Below, piece by piece: positions 51,887-61,878 of a stretch of DNA of 64,000 nucleotides (its first letter is position 1; each line of letters starts with the position of its first letter). Origin of the DNA: UBA2965 sp036526135. GTDB taxonomy: Bacteria; Pseudomonadota; Gammaproteobacteria; Pseudomonadales; Azotimanducaceae. The notes under the pieces were generated by a model. The model was given only the letters and a program-made list of their open reading frames with translations. It was not told the origin of the DNA and did not search any database. A program made the translations under genes and the position numbers. The stretch lies in contig DATCZA010000008.1 in NCBI GenBank assembly GCA_036526135.1, positions 1-64,000 of the forward strand, written 5' to 3'.

Positions 51887-53500
51887 GTGACGGCTCCCAA
51901 ACGGACACCCGCCTCTAAAACGGACGCGGCCGGATCTATCGGAGTTTCCTGGCGACTGGCCAGCGACATCCGGACGCTGGCCGTTCTCGCAAGCCTCGTG
52001 GTGTCAGCCTGGCTGATCGCCACCGGCGACATCGTCAACAACGACGGCATGCTTTACTTGAGCGCCGCGGAGCGGATCGCCCAGGGTGACTGGGAGGCGG
52101 CACGTGGGCTGTATGGCTGGCTGTTCTACCCGTGGCTCATCGCCGTCATCAGCGGGATCGCGCCATTGGGCCTTGAAGCGTCGGCCCATCTCGTCGACGC
52201 GGCCATGGCAGCAGTCATGGTGTATGCCTTCCTCAGCATCGTCCGGGAACTCGGCGGCGATCGCAAAGTCGAGCTCATCGCCGCTTTCGTGATCGTCTTC
52301 CACCCCTATCTGAACGACTCGCGCGCGGAGATTCTGCGGGATCACGGGTACTGGGCCCTGTACCTGTTGGCAACCTTCTACTTCCTGAAATGCCATCGCA
52401 ATCCTTCCTGGCCGAACGCCCTCAGCTGGGCTTGCCTGATGGCCCTGGCCACGCTCTTCCGCATCGAGGGTTCCGTGATCCTCGTGGCTTTGCCGTTTCT
52501 TCTTCTGCTCAAGCGCGACGAGCTACCCGCGCGGCGCCTGAGGGCATTCGGGCGGGCGTACACCCTGAACGCTCTCGTCCTGGCAGCCGTGGCCGTCTGG
52601 GCCGCGGTCGAGCCCGACTTTACCGACCAGGCCGGTCGGCTGCTGGATCCAATTCGCAAGCTGAACCAGCTGTTTGCGTCCGTCGGCGAGGGCTTCCAGA
52701 TCAAGGCCCAGCGTCTTCACGACGCCGTGCTGACCGGGTACACGGACCAGTACGCTGTGCCCGCTCTGCTCGCGGTGGTGTTCCTGATCATGACGGACAA
52801 CGTCGTTCGTACGCTGTCGCCGCTTTACGTCGTCCTGCCGGCATTCCGGCGCTTCAGGGCCCGCCTGACGTTCCCGCACGGCGTCCCGATGATTCTGGCT
52901 TCTCTGTGCGGGCTGCATCTACTGAGTGCCTTGGTCTTTCTGGTGCCCCACTACTACATGTCCAGTCGCCACGTGGTCGCGGCGTCGCTGACGCTGCTGG
53001 TGACGATCCCCTTCGTCCTCGCCTCGGTGCACGATCGGTGGATCCAGCGAGGTCGTGGCGGAAGGTTCCAGCGCTGGCCCTACCCGCTCATCGCAGCGGC
53101 GCTGGTGTTCATGGCGGCCGACGGCCTGCTATCCGTTGGCGGGGCGTCCAAGCGGTATATCCGGGAGGCCGGCGCCTGGCTGCAGCAGAACGTTTCCCAG
53201 GACACCCGGCTGTACAGCAATCATCGAAAGGTCCTGTTCTACGGCGGGCGTCCCCTGGAATTCGAAGGGCCGCCGAAAGCGCCCTTGGCGGCGAACTGGA
53301 TCTCCGAACGGGCATGGCGGCGCTACGACTACGTCGCGCTGTGGGAGCGCGGCAACGATGGGGAGGATGCGCAGGTGCTTGCAGAGGCAGCAGAGCTAGA
53401 GCTCGTCGCGAGCTTTGCCAACGATGAAGGGGACCGGGTGCTGATTTTCTCGGTAGGGCCCTCGGCAGCCCCGACCCGGGCGGCCCCTATCAGTCCCTGA
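51887..53500 (+). CDS. GT39-like polytopic membrane protein
   Basis: The 537-residue protein starts at a GTG and has about ten membrane segments and a first-loop Asp pair (GDIVNNDGMLYLSAAERIAQGDW). A soluble C-terminal domain of about 130 residues follows, like PMT_2/GT-C transferases. No partner sugar-phosphate synthase is adjacent, and the acceptor is unknown. It converges on the WaaG-like gene. Confidence 0.65.
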   Translation: MTAPKRTPASKTDAAGSIGVSWRLASDIRTLAVLASLVVSAWLIATGDIVNNDGMLYLSAAERIAQGDWEAARGLYGWLFYPWLIAVISGIAPLGLEASAHLVDAAMAAVMVYAFLSIVRELGGDRKVELIAAFVIVFHPYLNDSRAEILRDHGYWALYLLATFYFLKCHRNPSWPNALSWACLMALATLFRIEGSVILVALPFLLLLKRDELPARRLRAFGRAYTLNALVLAAVAVWAAVEPDFTDQAGRLLDPIRKLNQLFASVGEGFQIKAQRLHDAVLTGYTDQYAVPALLAVVFLIMTDNVVRTLSPLYVVLPAFRRFRARLTFPHGVPMILASLCGLHLLSALVFLVPHYYMSSRHVVAASLTLLVTIPFVLASVHDRWIQRGRGGRFQRWPYPLIAAALVFMAADGLLSVGGASKRYIREAGAWLQQNVSQDTRLYSNHRKVLFYGGRPLEFEGPPKAPLAANWISERAWRRYDYVALWERGNDGEDAQVLAEAAELELVASFANDEGDRVLIFSVGPSAAPTRAAPISP

Positions 53501-53531
53501 AGGTGACAAGCGCGTTGGTGACACCGGACGC

Positions 53532-54701
53532 TCAGCGCCGCGCTGCGGCCTTGACTTCGATCACCGACTCGATGATGTCCGCGGCGGTTTCCGGCCGGCT
53601 GTAGAGATCCTCGTTGCGCCCGTAATCGATACCGTTGCGGCTCCACTCCTCGAGTCTTCCCCGCTCCAGGCTCTCTGAGAGCGCGGCGTTGAGCCGTTCC
53701 TGGGCGAAGGGTTCGGGAACTACCCGCCCGCCACCGGCGCGCTCCACGCGAGGCGCGTAACCACAGTTGGCCGTGGTCAGCACTGGCAGCCCGGCCACCA
53801 TTGCCTCCAGAAGAACGTTACCCGTGTTCTCGCTGTAAGCCGGATGCACCAGAAGATCAGCTCCGAACAGAAAGCGCCGCACGTCCGTACGTCCACCCAG
53901 GAAGCGGACGCGATCGCCAACACCCAGCCGCCGGGCAAGGCGCTCGAAGGGCCCTGGATCGCCCTGGCCAACCACCATCAGCGAGGTCGACGCGCCCAGG
54001 CGGCCGGGAAGCGCGGCCAGCGCCCGGATGGTGCGGTCGACGCCCTTGGTTTTGAAGCCCGATCCCACGCTCAGAAGCAGCATTTCGTCTGGACCCACCG
54101 AGAACTCGGCACGCAGCGCGTTCCGAACCTCCAGCGCATCCGCGCCCGCCATCCGGTCACGCGGAACCGCGGGCGGCAGAAGGTGGAACCTCTCCTGCGG
54201 CGTTGCGTAGCATCGTACGTAGTTGTCGATCTCCCGCTCCGCCAGCATGAGGATCTCGGTACCTGCATCGGGTTCGAATACCGATCGTTCCAGGGCTACC
54301 AAGGCGCGATAGCGTCCGCTTAGCCGGTACAGCCAGAACCGCCTCGCTTTCGCCCTCGTCTGAAAGCAAGGATCCGCGGCGTAGTAGACGTCGAGACTCG
54401 GGATCTTCATGAAGCCCACCACGCCGTCGTAACGGCCCGCTTCCATCGCCTGGGCGAATTTCCGAGCGAACGCCACATTCTTCGAGTGGTTGCGAAGCGC
54501 TCTGACCTCAACGACCCGTACCCGACACCCTCGGGGAACGGGTCCCTGCCAGTCACGGGTATACAGATCCACAGAGTGACCCCGCGCCAACAGGCTCTCA
54601 GCAATCCGCAGACAGTTGTTCTGCAGACCCCCATAGGGAAAGTACTCGGGAAGACAGAAAGCGAGTTTCACGGGGGCGCTAATGATCTCGATGATCGACA
54701 T
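53532..54701 (-). CDS. WaaG/RfaG-like GT4 glucosyltransferase
   Basis: The core resembles the LPS core glucosyltransferase WaaG: LAFCLPEYFPYGGLQNN at the N terminus (the enteric protein starts about here), SVGSGFKTKGVDRTIRAL in the middle, and the donor-site region HPAYSENTGNVLLEAMVAGLPVLTT. I use the ATG at 54701 but a GTG at 54671 (VKLAFCLPEYF) may be the true start. It probably adds a glucose to the LPS core. Confidence 0.85.
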   Translation of the reverse strand: MSIIEIISAPVKLAFCLPEYFPYGGLQNNCLRIAESLLARGHSVDLYTRDWQGPVPRGCRVRVVEVRALRNHSKNVAFARKFAQAMEAGRYDGVVGFMKIPSLDVYYAADPCFQTRAKARRFWLYRLSGRYRALVALERSVFEPDAGTEILMLAEREIDNYVRCYATPQERFHLLPPAVPRDRMAGADALEVRNALRAEFSVGPDEMLLLSVGSGFKTKGVDRTIRALAALPGRLGASTSLMVVGQGDPGPFERLARRLGVGDRVRFLGGRTDVRRFLFGADLLVHPAYSENTGNVLLEAMVAGLPVLTTANCGYAPRVERAGGGRVVPEPFAQERLNAALSESLERGRLEEWSRNGIDYGRNEDLYSRPETAADIIESVIEVKAAARR

Positions 54702-54828
54702 CCATGTGCACGCACGATAGCCGTTTCGGCTCTGAATCGGCAATCACAGGCCACCCTCGAAGCCGCAGCCCCGCCCATCTGCTAACATCGCCCAACCTAA
54801 ATGACTGGCGCACCGACGAGGTAGGCGA

Positions 54829-55935
54829 ATGAGGTTTGGCTTTTTCGCAATGCCCGAACATTTCCCCTGGGAGAACTGGACCCTCGCCTACGATCGCGAC
54901 ATCGACCGAATGGTGAGGGCAGAGCAACTCGGTTTCGACGAGTTCTGGATCGGCGAGCACCACAGCGGCGGGTACGAGCCCGTGCCGGTGCCTGAACTGA
55001 TGATCGCCAAGGCTTCTGCCCTGACCGCCCGAATCAAATTGGGGACCGGCGTCGTCAACCTGCCCTACCACGATCCTTTTCTGGTCGCCGAGCGCCTGGC
55101 CTTTCTGGATCACCTGACCCACGGGCGGTTGCTTTACGGCGTCGGCGGCGGCGGTCTGCCGTCGGACCGGGCTCTGTTCGGCCTGCCGGCCGAGGAGGCG
55201 CGCCCGCGTATGCTGGAAGCCATCGACGTCATCGAGCGCGTCCTGGCCGCGCGGGAACCCATCTCCCACGAGGGGACGTTCTGGCGATTTGAGAACCGGC
55301 GACTGCAGGTACCTCCCTTTCAGGCCCAACCCAAGCTGGCCATCGCCGGGTTGACGGGTACCCACAACTTCACTACCTGCGGCCAACGCGGCTACGCAGC
55401 GCTCAGCGTTTACTTCACTCCGGTCCTCATCGAAGCCAATCCGGGCGTCCCGGATCTGGTGGACCACGGCAGGGCACTGGCGCAAGCGGCTGAGGAGGCC
55501 GGGCGTGATCCGGACGAAGCCAGGGATGACTGGCGCATCAGCCGGGAGGTCTACGTCGCTGAGAGCCGCAGCCAGGCTCTGGACGACATCCGCGACGGAG
55601 TGCGCGCCTCTTACGACTATCTGATGAGGCTGGGGCTGGGCCCGCTGATGAAGCGGGACGCGGCCATGCCCGATGCGGACGTAACCTTCGAGTGGATGGT
55701 GGACAACATTCCCTGGATCATCGGCTCGCCCGAGGAGTGCGTAGATCAGATCGGTTCGCTCTACGAGGCGGTCGGAGGGTTCGGCACTCTGCTGATCAAC
55801 TGCCGGGACTGGGTGGACGATGCCCAGTTCCATCGCTCCATGGAGCTGTTCGCTCGGCAGGTCGTTCCAGCTTTTCGAGAGCGCGAGCATCAGGATCTTC
55901 GTCGCTCCCTCGCGCGGGACGCCCTCGGCGAGTAA
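54829..55935 (+). CDS. LLM-class flavin-dependent oxidoreductase
   Basis: The 368-residue protein has the bacterial luciferase-like TIM barrel: FGFFAMPEHFPWENW, FDEFWIGEHHSGGYEP, KLGTGVVNLPYHDPFLVAERLAFLDHLTHGRL, GVGGGGLPSD. It is FMN-dependent and needs an external flavin reductase, which is not here. It converges on the Rieske oxygenase gene. The substrate is unknown. Confidence 0.92.
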   Translation: MRFGFFAMPEHFPWENWTLAYDRDIDRMVRAEQLGFDEFWIGEHHSGGYEPVPVPELMIAKASALTARIKLGTGVVNLPYHDPFLVAERLAFLDHLTHGRLLYGVGGGGLPSDRALFGLPAEEARPRMLEAIDVIERVLAAREPISHEGTFWRFENRRLQVPPFQAQPKLAIAGLTGTHNFTTCGQRGYAALSVYFTPVLIEANPGVPDLVDHGRALAQAAEEAGRDPDEARDDWRISREVYVAESRSQALDDIRDGVRASYDYLMRLGLGPLMKRDAAMPDADVTFEWMVDNIPWIIGSPEECVDQIGSLYEAVGGFGTLLINCRDWVDDAQFHRSMELFARQVVPAFREREHQDLRRSLARDALGE

Positions 55936-56019
55936 GCGCATCAGACAGTTGGCTGGCGGTGGCTGCGGTCGGAAGCTTAACCAGCCCCCCGACCGCAAGC
56001 TGGCAACGGCGGGCGCAGC

Positions 56020-57375
56020 CTAGCGCTCCAGGTAGCGGTCCAGCTCCTTGTGGTAGTGCCGCAGGCGCCCTTCCATCTCCGACCAAAGCGGTCCCCGGAA
56101 CCCCCGGGAGCGCATGCCCTTTTGGACTACCGGCACTAGATCGATATCCTGGTCGAGCACTTCCCCAAGATCGGGCCGCTCGTCCACCGGCACGTGTGTG
56201 ATCTCCGGTCGCACCGCACCCGACACGTCGGTGTCCTTTGGTAGCCCCATCCACGCTGGCACCGTGTAGTCGGGATCGTCCACGTGGCGAAACAAGATCA
56301 TATTGTCGTAATAGAAGCGCTCCGGGTCGGTCGGATGCGGCATGAACCGCATTATGAAGACACCTTCGGGATGCATGCCAAGCTGGACATTCGGGAACAG
56401 GCCCGTCGTCCAACTGTCGATGAGCTGTCCATCGGTAAAATTGTCATAGTGATCAAGCCCCAGGCGCTGGGCGCGCTTTCGCTTCGCTGCCTGAATGGCG
56501 CCGCGCACTTCGCTCGCCTTCTGCGGAAACTCTTCAGGCGACATACCGGCATCGATCATCATGAATCGCAGCCCGTCGTCGACACTCTCATCGTCGGCGA
56601 TCGCGTGCGCCTTGGTGCCGAAGGGGACGATCATTCGGTGAGCGCCGTTCGGGTACAGGTCGATCTGGCTGTAGTCTTCCATGACCGTTTGCGTCTGCGG
56701 GTGCACGTAGGGCAGGTGGTAAGTCTCGTAGAACGCGTCGATTCCGGTCTTCCAGTTTGCCCGCCATTCGCTGCGCACATGGCGGACCACGTGCATTTTT
56801 TCCATCTCATAGCTTTCGAGATAGCCCGGGGGCAAGCCGATCGAGTCTCTCAGCGCCGGGGCCTGCGGATCCATGTTGATGAAGATCAAGCCGCCGGCTA
56901 CGTCACAACGGATCTCGTTGAGCCCGGGCCGATGAGCAATGAGCTTGGGATCGAACGTGTTCTCCTCTGTGATTTCAGTGAGCTTGCCGTCAGTCGCAAA
57001 ATTCCAGCCATGAAAAGCGCACGTGAAGCTGTCGGTGCTGTTGAACTCCGCAAGCGCAATTCGATTGCCCCGGTGTGGGCAGACGTTGTAGAAGGCCTTG
57101 ATACCCATGTCCTGCTGGCGCACCACAACGAACGACTCGTGACCGTGGTCGTAGGTGAAGTAGTCACCGGGCTGGGGTATGTCGGACACCACGCCGGCAA
57201 GCAGCCACACCCGCGGCCACAGGTGCTGCCACTCGCGCTCCATGAACTCCCGGGATGTGTAGCGGGATGGATGGACCACATCCAGCCCGTTGTCGATCGG
57301 CGGCTGTTTGGCTTCGAGCGACTCTTTTGGCCCATCGAGATCCATCGGCCACCGGACGTTCAGGCGCGAGCTCAT
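56020..57375 (-). CDS. Rieske aromatic ring-hydroxylating oxygenase, alpha subunit
   Basis: The ATG at 57375 has GAGGAGG upstream. The 451-residue protein has a Rieske [2Fe-2S] domain with Cys99/His101 (CPHRGN) and Cys119/His122 (CAFHGW). The mononuclear iron site lies in the catalytic domain (DAFYETYHLPYVH). It oxygenates an aromatic or similar substrate. No beta subunit, ferredoxin or reductase gene is adjacent, so partners must lie elsewhere. Confidence 0.95.
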   Translation of the reverse strand: MSSRLNVRWPMDLDGPKESLEAKQPPIDNGLDVVHPSRYTSREFMEREWQHLWPRVWLLAGVVSDIPQPGDYFTYDHGHESFVVVRQQDMGIKAFYNVCPHRGNRIALAEFNSTDSFTCAFHGWNFATDGKLTEITEENTFDPKLIAHRPGLNEIRCDVAGGLIFINMDPQAPALRDSIGLPPGYLESYEMEKMHVVRHVRSEWRANWKTGIDAFYETYHLPYVHPQTQTVMEDYSQIDLYPNGAHRMIVPFGTKAHAIADDESVDDGLRFMMIDAGMSPEEFPQKASEVRGAIQAAKRKRAQRLGLDHYDNFTDGQLIDSWTTGLFPNVQLGMHPEGVFIMRFMPHPTDPERFYYDNMILFRHVDDPDYTVPAWMGLPKDTDVSGAVRPEITHVPVDERPDLGEVLDQDIDLVPVVQKGMRSRGFRGPLWSEMEGRLRHYHKELDRYLER

Positions 57376-57464
57376 GGGTTTCCTCCTCAACCGTGGAATC
57401 GGACCACTATCCTAGCACGGAGCCGTTGTCTCCAAGACACCGGGAGCGACCGCGGTTGTAGTTC

Positions 57465-57555
57465 TGGCGGAGAGGGAGGGATTCGAACCCTCGATGAGCT
57501 ATTAACCCATACTCCCTTAGCAGGGGAGCGCCTTCAGCCACTCGGCCACCTCTCC
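57465..57555 (-). tRNA. tRNA-Ser(GCT)
   Basis: The minus strand starts GGAGAGG, has anticodon loop CTGCTAA (anticodon GCT), the long variable arm expected of tRNA-Ser, the T arm GGTTCGAATCC and encoded 3' CCA; 91 nt. It follows csrA by 46 bp, a placement shared with pseudomonads. Confidence 0.97.
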
Positions 57556-57601
57556 GGGAGGGCCGAAGTTTACCGGCCGACGGCCACCGTAGCCAGCGAT
57601 G

Positions 57602-57793
57602 CTACTGGTTGTTGCGCCCGCCTTGGGACACGCGTGATTCCGGCCGCTGGTAGACTTCTTCGCGGTGAACCACCACGTCTTTCGGCGCTTTGACGCCGAG
57701 ACGGACCTGATTACCTTTGACGCTGAGAATCGTCACCGAAATCTCATCGCCGATCATCAGGCTTTCACCTTCCCGTCGGGTCAGTATCAGCAT
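57602..57793 (-). CDS. csrA: Carbon storage regulator CsrA/RsmA
   Basis: The ATG at 57793 (MLILTRREGESLMIG) gives 63 residues; a longer frame to 57847 is rejected because CsrA starts here. The dimeric RNA-binding protein has the N-terminal strand LILTRREGESLMIGD and RLGVKAPKDVVVHREEV. It represses or activates mRNAs with GGA sites. It follows lysC by 125 bp, on the same strand. Confidence 0.97.
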   Translation of the reverse strand: MLILTRREGESLMIGDEISVTILSVKGNQVRLGVKAPKDVVVHREEVYQRPESRVSQGGRNNQ

Positions 57794-57918
57794 GCCTGTG
57801 CTCCGCTGCCCGGCGTGCTGTCCTTTCCCTCGCTCGCGGCTTATCAATTGAGGCTGATCGGGCCCGCTCCATCGAGCCGTGCTAACCGTTTCGCCTTATC
57901 GTTTCGCGATTCGACGCC

Positions 57919-59151
57919 CTATTCGGCGCTCGCGTCAGGCTCGCCCAGTCCGAACTCATCATGAATGCAGCGAACGGCAAGCTCAAGATACCGCTCCGCT
58001 ACGACAATGGAAATCTTTATCTCGGAAGTCGATATCATCTGGATGTTTATGTTCTCCTCGGCCAGAGCATCGAACATCCGCATGGCGACGCCGGCATGGG
58101 AGCGCATGCCGACACCCACCACGGACACCTTGGCGATCTTGTTGTCACCGGCAAGTTCCCGCGCGCCGAGCTCGTCGCGCACCGGCTCCAGAAGCTCCAG
58201 AGCGTGCTCGAAGTCGGACCGCTTGACGGTGAACGTGAAGTCGGTGAGGCCATCAGCGCCCGTGTTCTGAACGATCATGTCGACCTCGATGGGGGCACGG
58301 CCGATGGGCCCGAGAATTCTGGAGGCGACGCCGGGCACGTCCGGCACCCCGGACATGGTGATCTTCGCTTCATCCCGAGCATGCGCGATCCCCGATACGA
58401 TGGGCTGTTCCATGCTTTTCAACTCCGTACTAATCAGCGTTCCCGGTCCATCTTCGAAAGTGGAGACAACCCGCAGAGGAACGTGGTACTTGCCGGCAAA
58501 CTCCACCGAGCGCGGATGCAGAACTTTCGAGCCGAGGCTCGCAAGCTCCAGCATCTCCTCGAAAGTCACGTGGTCGAGTCGGCGGGCATCGTCGACGACC
58601 CTGGGATCAGCCGTGTAGACACCGTCCACGTCAGTGCAGATCTGGCATTCGTCCACGCCCAGCGCTGCCGCCACGGCCACCGCCGTCGTGTCAGACCCGC
58701 CCCGGCCGAGGGTCGTGAGGTTACCGGCAAGATCGATGCCCTGGAATCCCGCAATCACGGGCACCCTTCCAGCGTCGAGGTCCTGCCTGAGCCGATGCGT
58801 ATCGATGTGCTCGATGCGCGCCTTACCGAAATGATTGTCCGTCCGGATCTGCACCTGGCTACCCAGGTACGAGACGGCAGGACACCTCATCTCACCGAGC
58901 ACGATGGCAAGCAGCGCAACGGTCACCTGCTCGCCTGAAGCCAGCAGAACGTCGAACTCCCGAGGATTCGGTCGGCCCGCCAGGCTTCGGCCGAGGGCTT
59001 CCAGACGATTGGTTTCCCCGCTCATTGCGGACACGACGACGACCACGTCGTGGCCCTCCCGCCGCAGCTTCGTAACCCGCTCGGCGACGGCCCGGATGCG
59101 CTCCACGTCACCCACACTGGTGCCGCCGTATTTCTGAACGATCAGAGCCAT
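57919..59151 (-). CDS. lysC: Aspartate kinase
   Basis: The 410-residue protein has the kinase domain with IVQKYGGTSVG at the N terminus, then two ACT regulatory domains (about 265-400) for lysine/threonine feedback. It catalyses the first step to lysine, threonine and methionine. It follows alaS with a 3-nt gap, the same order as in pseudomonads. Confidence 0.97.
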   Translation of the reverse strand: MALIVQKYGGTSVGDVERIRAVAERVTKLRREGHDVVVVVSAMSGETNRLEALGRSLAGRPNPREFDVLLASGEQVTVALLAIVLGEMRCPAVSYLGSQVQIRTDNHFGKARIEHIDTHRLRQDLDAGRVPVIAGFQGIDLAGNLTTLGRGGSDTTAVAVAAALGVDECQICTDVDGVYTADPRVVDDARRLDHVTFEEMLELASLGSKVLHPRSVEFAGKYHVPLRVVSTFEDGPGTLISTELKSMEQPIVSGIAHARDEAKITMSGVPDVPGVASRILGPIGRAPIEVDMIVQNTGADGLTDFTFTVKRSDFEHALELLEPVRDELGARELAGDNKIAKVSVVGVGMRSHAGVAMRMFDALAEENINIQMISTSEIKISIVVAERYLELAVRCIHDEFGLGEPDASAE

Positions 59152-59154
59152 GGT

Positions 59155-61761
59155 TCAGCCCAGTCGTTGCGCGATCAGATCGGCAACGCTCCCAAGCGCC
59201 CCAGGCAGAGCGTCTGGGTCACCACCGCCCGCTCTGGCCATATCGGGCCGCCCGCCACCCCGGGCGCCAGCCTTGGTCCCCACCACCTCCAGAATGCTCG
59301 GGGCGGTGATGCGATCCGTCAGATCCTTGCTGACCCCGACGATGAGGTTTGCCTTGCCGCCAGACACGTTGCCAAGCACCACCACGCAGCTTCCGAGCTT
59401 GGATTTGAGGGTGTCCAGGGTCTGCAGCATCGTCTTCGGGTCACCGTCGAGCTGCGCGGCGATCACTTTCACTCCCTTGACGTCCACCGCACGCTCGGCG
59501 ACGTCCGAGCCTGCGGCAGACGCGAGCTTCTCGTTGGCCTGCTCCAGCGCACGGGCAAGACGGCGGTTCTCCTCCAGCAGCGCGGCCACTTTCTCCTCCA
59601 CGTCAACCCGGCCGCTCCTGACCAGAGCACCCACCGCCAGCAGCTTCTCCTCGCCCTCGTCGATCCAGTCCAGGGCACCGCGACCGGTGACGGCCTCGAT
59701 TCGCCTCACACCCGCGGCCACGCCGGATTCGCTGACCATCCGGAAGACGCCGATGTCGCCGGTCCGACCGACGTGGGTGCCACCGCAGAGCTCCACCGAA
59801 TAGCCTTCGCCCATGGTGAGAACCCGGACCTGATCCCCGTACTTTTCTCCGAAAAGAGCCATGGCGCCGCGATTGATGGCGTCGTCGTACCCGACCACCT
59901 CGGCCAGCACTTCGCTGTTCTCCCGGATCTGCGCGTTGACGGCGGCTTCGACGCGCCGGAGCTGCTCCCGGCTCATCGGTTCGGGATGGGAAAAGTCGAA
60001 CCTCAGCCGATCCGGCGCCACCAGAGATCCTTTCTGCTGGACGTGGCTCCCGAGCTCATCGCGAAGAGCGGCGTGCATGAGGTGAGTGGCAGAGTGGTTG
60101 AGAACGATGGCACGACGGCGCTGGGCGTCGATTCGCGCCGTTACCGTCTGGCCGACCGTCACCGTGCCTTTCGTGACCGAACCGATGTGAAGGTGCTGAT
60201 CCCCACCGGGCCGGGTATCCGTCACCTGAAACTGGAACCCGTCACCCTGCAACACGCCCGTATCGCCCACCTGACCGCCCGACTCCGCATAAAACGGGGT
60301 CCGATCGAGAACGACGATGCCGTTCTCTCCTGCCCCCAGCGCATCGGCAGCCTGGCCTTCCGCACCGAACACGCCTACCACGGTGGATTGCTCCTCCGCG
60401 AGCTCGTAGCCGGAAAACTCCACCTTTCCTTCGGTGTAGATCCTCTGCGCAACGTTGGCGGAGAACCGTGCCGACGCCTTGCTTCTCTCCTGCTGCGCTT
60501 TCATGGCCTTGTCGAAGCCGTCCACGTCCACGGTCAGGTGGCGCTCTCTGGCAACGTCCGCCGTGAGGTCCGTCGGGAAGCCGAAAGTGTCGTAGAGCTG
60601 GAAGACCACTTCGCCGGGAATCTCGCTGCCCGTCAGGTCGTCGATGGTCTGGTTGAGCAGCGCCATGCCGTGACCGAGGGTCTCGGCAAACTTTTCCTCC
60701 TCTCGCAGCAGAGCCCTGGCTACATCGGCCTGTCGCTCCACGATCTCGGGATACGCCTCGCCCATCTCCTCCGCGAGCGGCTTGACGAGCCTGTGGAAGA
60801 ACGGCTCCCGGATTCCCAGCTTGTATCCGTGTCGCAGCGCGCGACGAATGATCCGCCGCAGAACGTAGCTGCGATCCTCGTTGCCAGGCATGATCCCATC
60901 GGCAATCAGAAAAGCGCTCGAGCGTATGTGGTCGGATATCACCCGCACGGAGGCGTTGGTCAGACAGTCACGCGGATCGTTGATGCCCGCGAGCCCGCCT
61001 GCTGCGCTGAGCAGCGACCGGAAAGCGTCGATCTCGTAGTTGCTGTGCACCCCCTGCAGGATGGCCGCGATGCGCTCGAGCCCCATGCCGGTGTCTACAC
61101 CCGGCTGCGGAAGGAGATCCAGTTCTCCATCGGGCTGACGGTCGTACTGCGGAAACACCAGGTTCCAGAACTCGATGTAACGATCCCCATCCTCGTCGGG
61201 AGATCCCGGCGGCCCACCGGCCACCTCGGGCCCGTGATCGTAAAACAGCTCGCTGCAAGGCCCGCAGGGTCCCGTGTCACCCATGGCCCAGAAGTTCTCT
61301 TCCAGCGAGATGACCCGCTCCGCGGGAACGCCGATTTTCCGCTCCCAGATGGCCCTCGACTCGTCATCCGAGGTGTGAACGGTCACCCACAGCTTCTCTA
61401 CGGGAACAGCAAATACGTCCGTGACGAGATCCCACGCCCAGCCGATGGTCTCTTCCTTGAAGTAGTCGCCAAAACTGAAGTTTCCGAGCATCTCGAAAAA
61501 CGTGTGGTGGCGAGCCGTGTATCCGACGTTTTCCAGATCGTTGTGCTTACCACCCGCCCTGACACAACGCTGAGCCGTCGCCGCGCGACGATAGCCTAGA
61601 TCCTCGCGACCGAGCAGCGCGTCCTTGAACTGGTTCATTCCGGCGTTGGTGAAAAGCAAGGTCGGATCGTTGGCCGGCACCAGGGAACTCGACGGCACGA
61701 CGCGGTGCTCCCGCTCGGCGAAGAACGACAGGAATGCTGAACGGATTTCAGCGGTGTTCAT
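59155..61761 (-). CDS. alaS: Alanine--tRNA ligase
   Basis: The ATG at 61761 (MNTAEIRSAFLSFFAERE) gives 868 residues, the usual length. It has the class II catalytic domain (VPSSSLVPANDPTLLFTNAGMNQFKD) and the editing domain with HSATHLMHAALR and CGGTHVGRTG zinc ligands. The C-terminal DHHA1 oligomerisation region follows. It charges tRNA-Ala. The upstream -10 box TATACT supports a promoter of its own. Confidence 0.97.
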   Translation of the reverse strand: MNTAEIRSAFLSFFAEREHRVVPSSSLVPANDPTLLFTNAGMNQFKDALLGREDLGYRRAATAQRCVRAGGKHNDLENVGYTARHHTFFEMLGNFSFGDYFKEETIGWAWDLVTDVFAVPVEKLWVTVHTSDDESRAIWERKIGVPAERVISLEENFWAMGDTGPCGPCSELFYDHGPEVAGGPPGSPDEDGDRYIEFWNLVFPQYDRQPDGELDLLPQPGVDTGMGLERIAAILQGVHSNYEIDAFRSLLSAAGGLAGINDPRDCLTNASVRVISDHIRSSAFLIADGIMPGNEDRSYVLRRIIRRALRHGYKLGIREPFFHRLVKPLAEEMGEAYPEIVERQADVARALLREEEKFAETLGHGMALLNQTIDDLTGSEIPGEVVFQLYDTFGFPTDLTADVARERHLTVDVDGFDKAMKAQQERSKASARFSANVAQRIYTEGKVEFSGYELAEEQSTVVGVFGAEGQAADALGAGENGIVVLDRTPFYAESGGQVGDTGVLQGDGFQFQVTDTRPGGDQHLHIGSVTKGTVTVGQTVTARIDAQRRRAIVLNHSATHLMHAALRDELGSHVQQKGSLVAPDRLRFDFSHPEPMSREQLRRVEAAVNAQIRENSEVLAEVVGYDDAINRGAMALFGEKYGDQVRVLTMGEGYSVELCGGTHVGRTGDIGVFRMVSESGVAAGVRRIEAVTGRGALDWIDEGEEKLLAVGALVRSGRVDVEEKVAALLEENRRLARALEQANEKLASAAGSDVAERAVDVKGVKVIAAQLDGDPKTMLQTLDTLKSKLGSCVVVLGNVSGGKANLIVGVSKDLTDRITAPSILEVVGTKAGARGGGRPDMARAGGGDPDALPGALGSVADLIAQRLG

Positions 61762-61790
61762 CTTTGGAATCAACCAATTAGGAGGCGCGC

Positions 61791-61796
61791 AGTATA
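61791..61796 (-). promoter_or_regulatory. Likely -10 box of alaS (TATACT)
   Basis: TATACT lies 29 nt before the alaS ATG in the alaS-recX gap. The best upstream -35 is weak (TGTCAA at 16 nt), so only the -10 is clear. Confidence 0.4.
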
Positions 61797-61878
61797 CGGA
61801 AACCGCGTCCAATTGACATGGCCGCCTGGTCTGCCACGGGGTGACGGACAGGGCCTCCGCGGCCGCGAGATTGGGCGC

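Noticed and set aside
59050..61599. 849-residue plus-strand open frame opposite alaS
   Set aside because: It is a shadow of a GC-rich essential gene: alaS on the other strand has every expected motif, and this frame has no domain I recognise.
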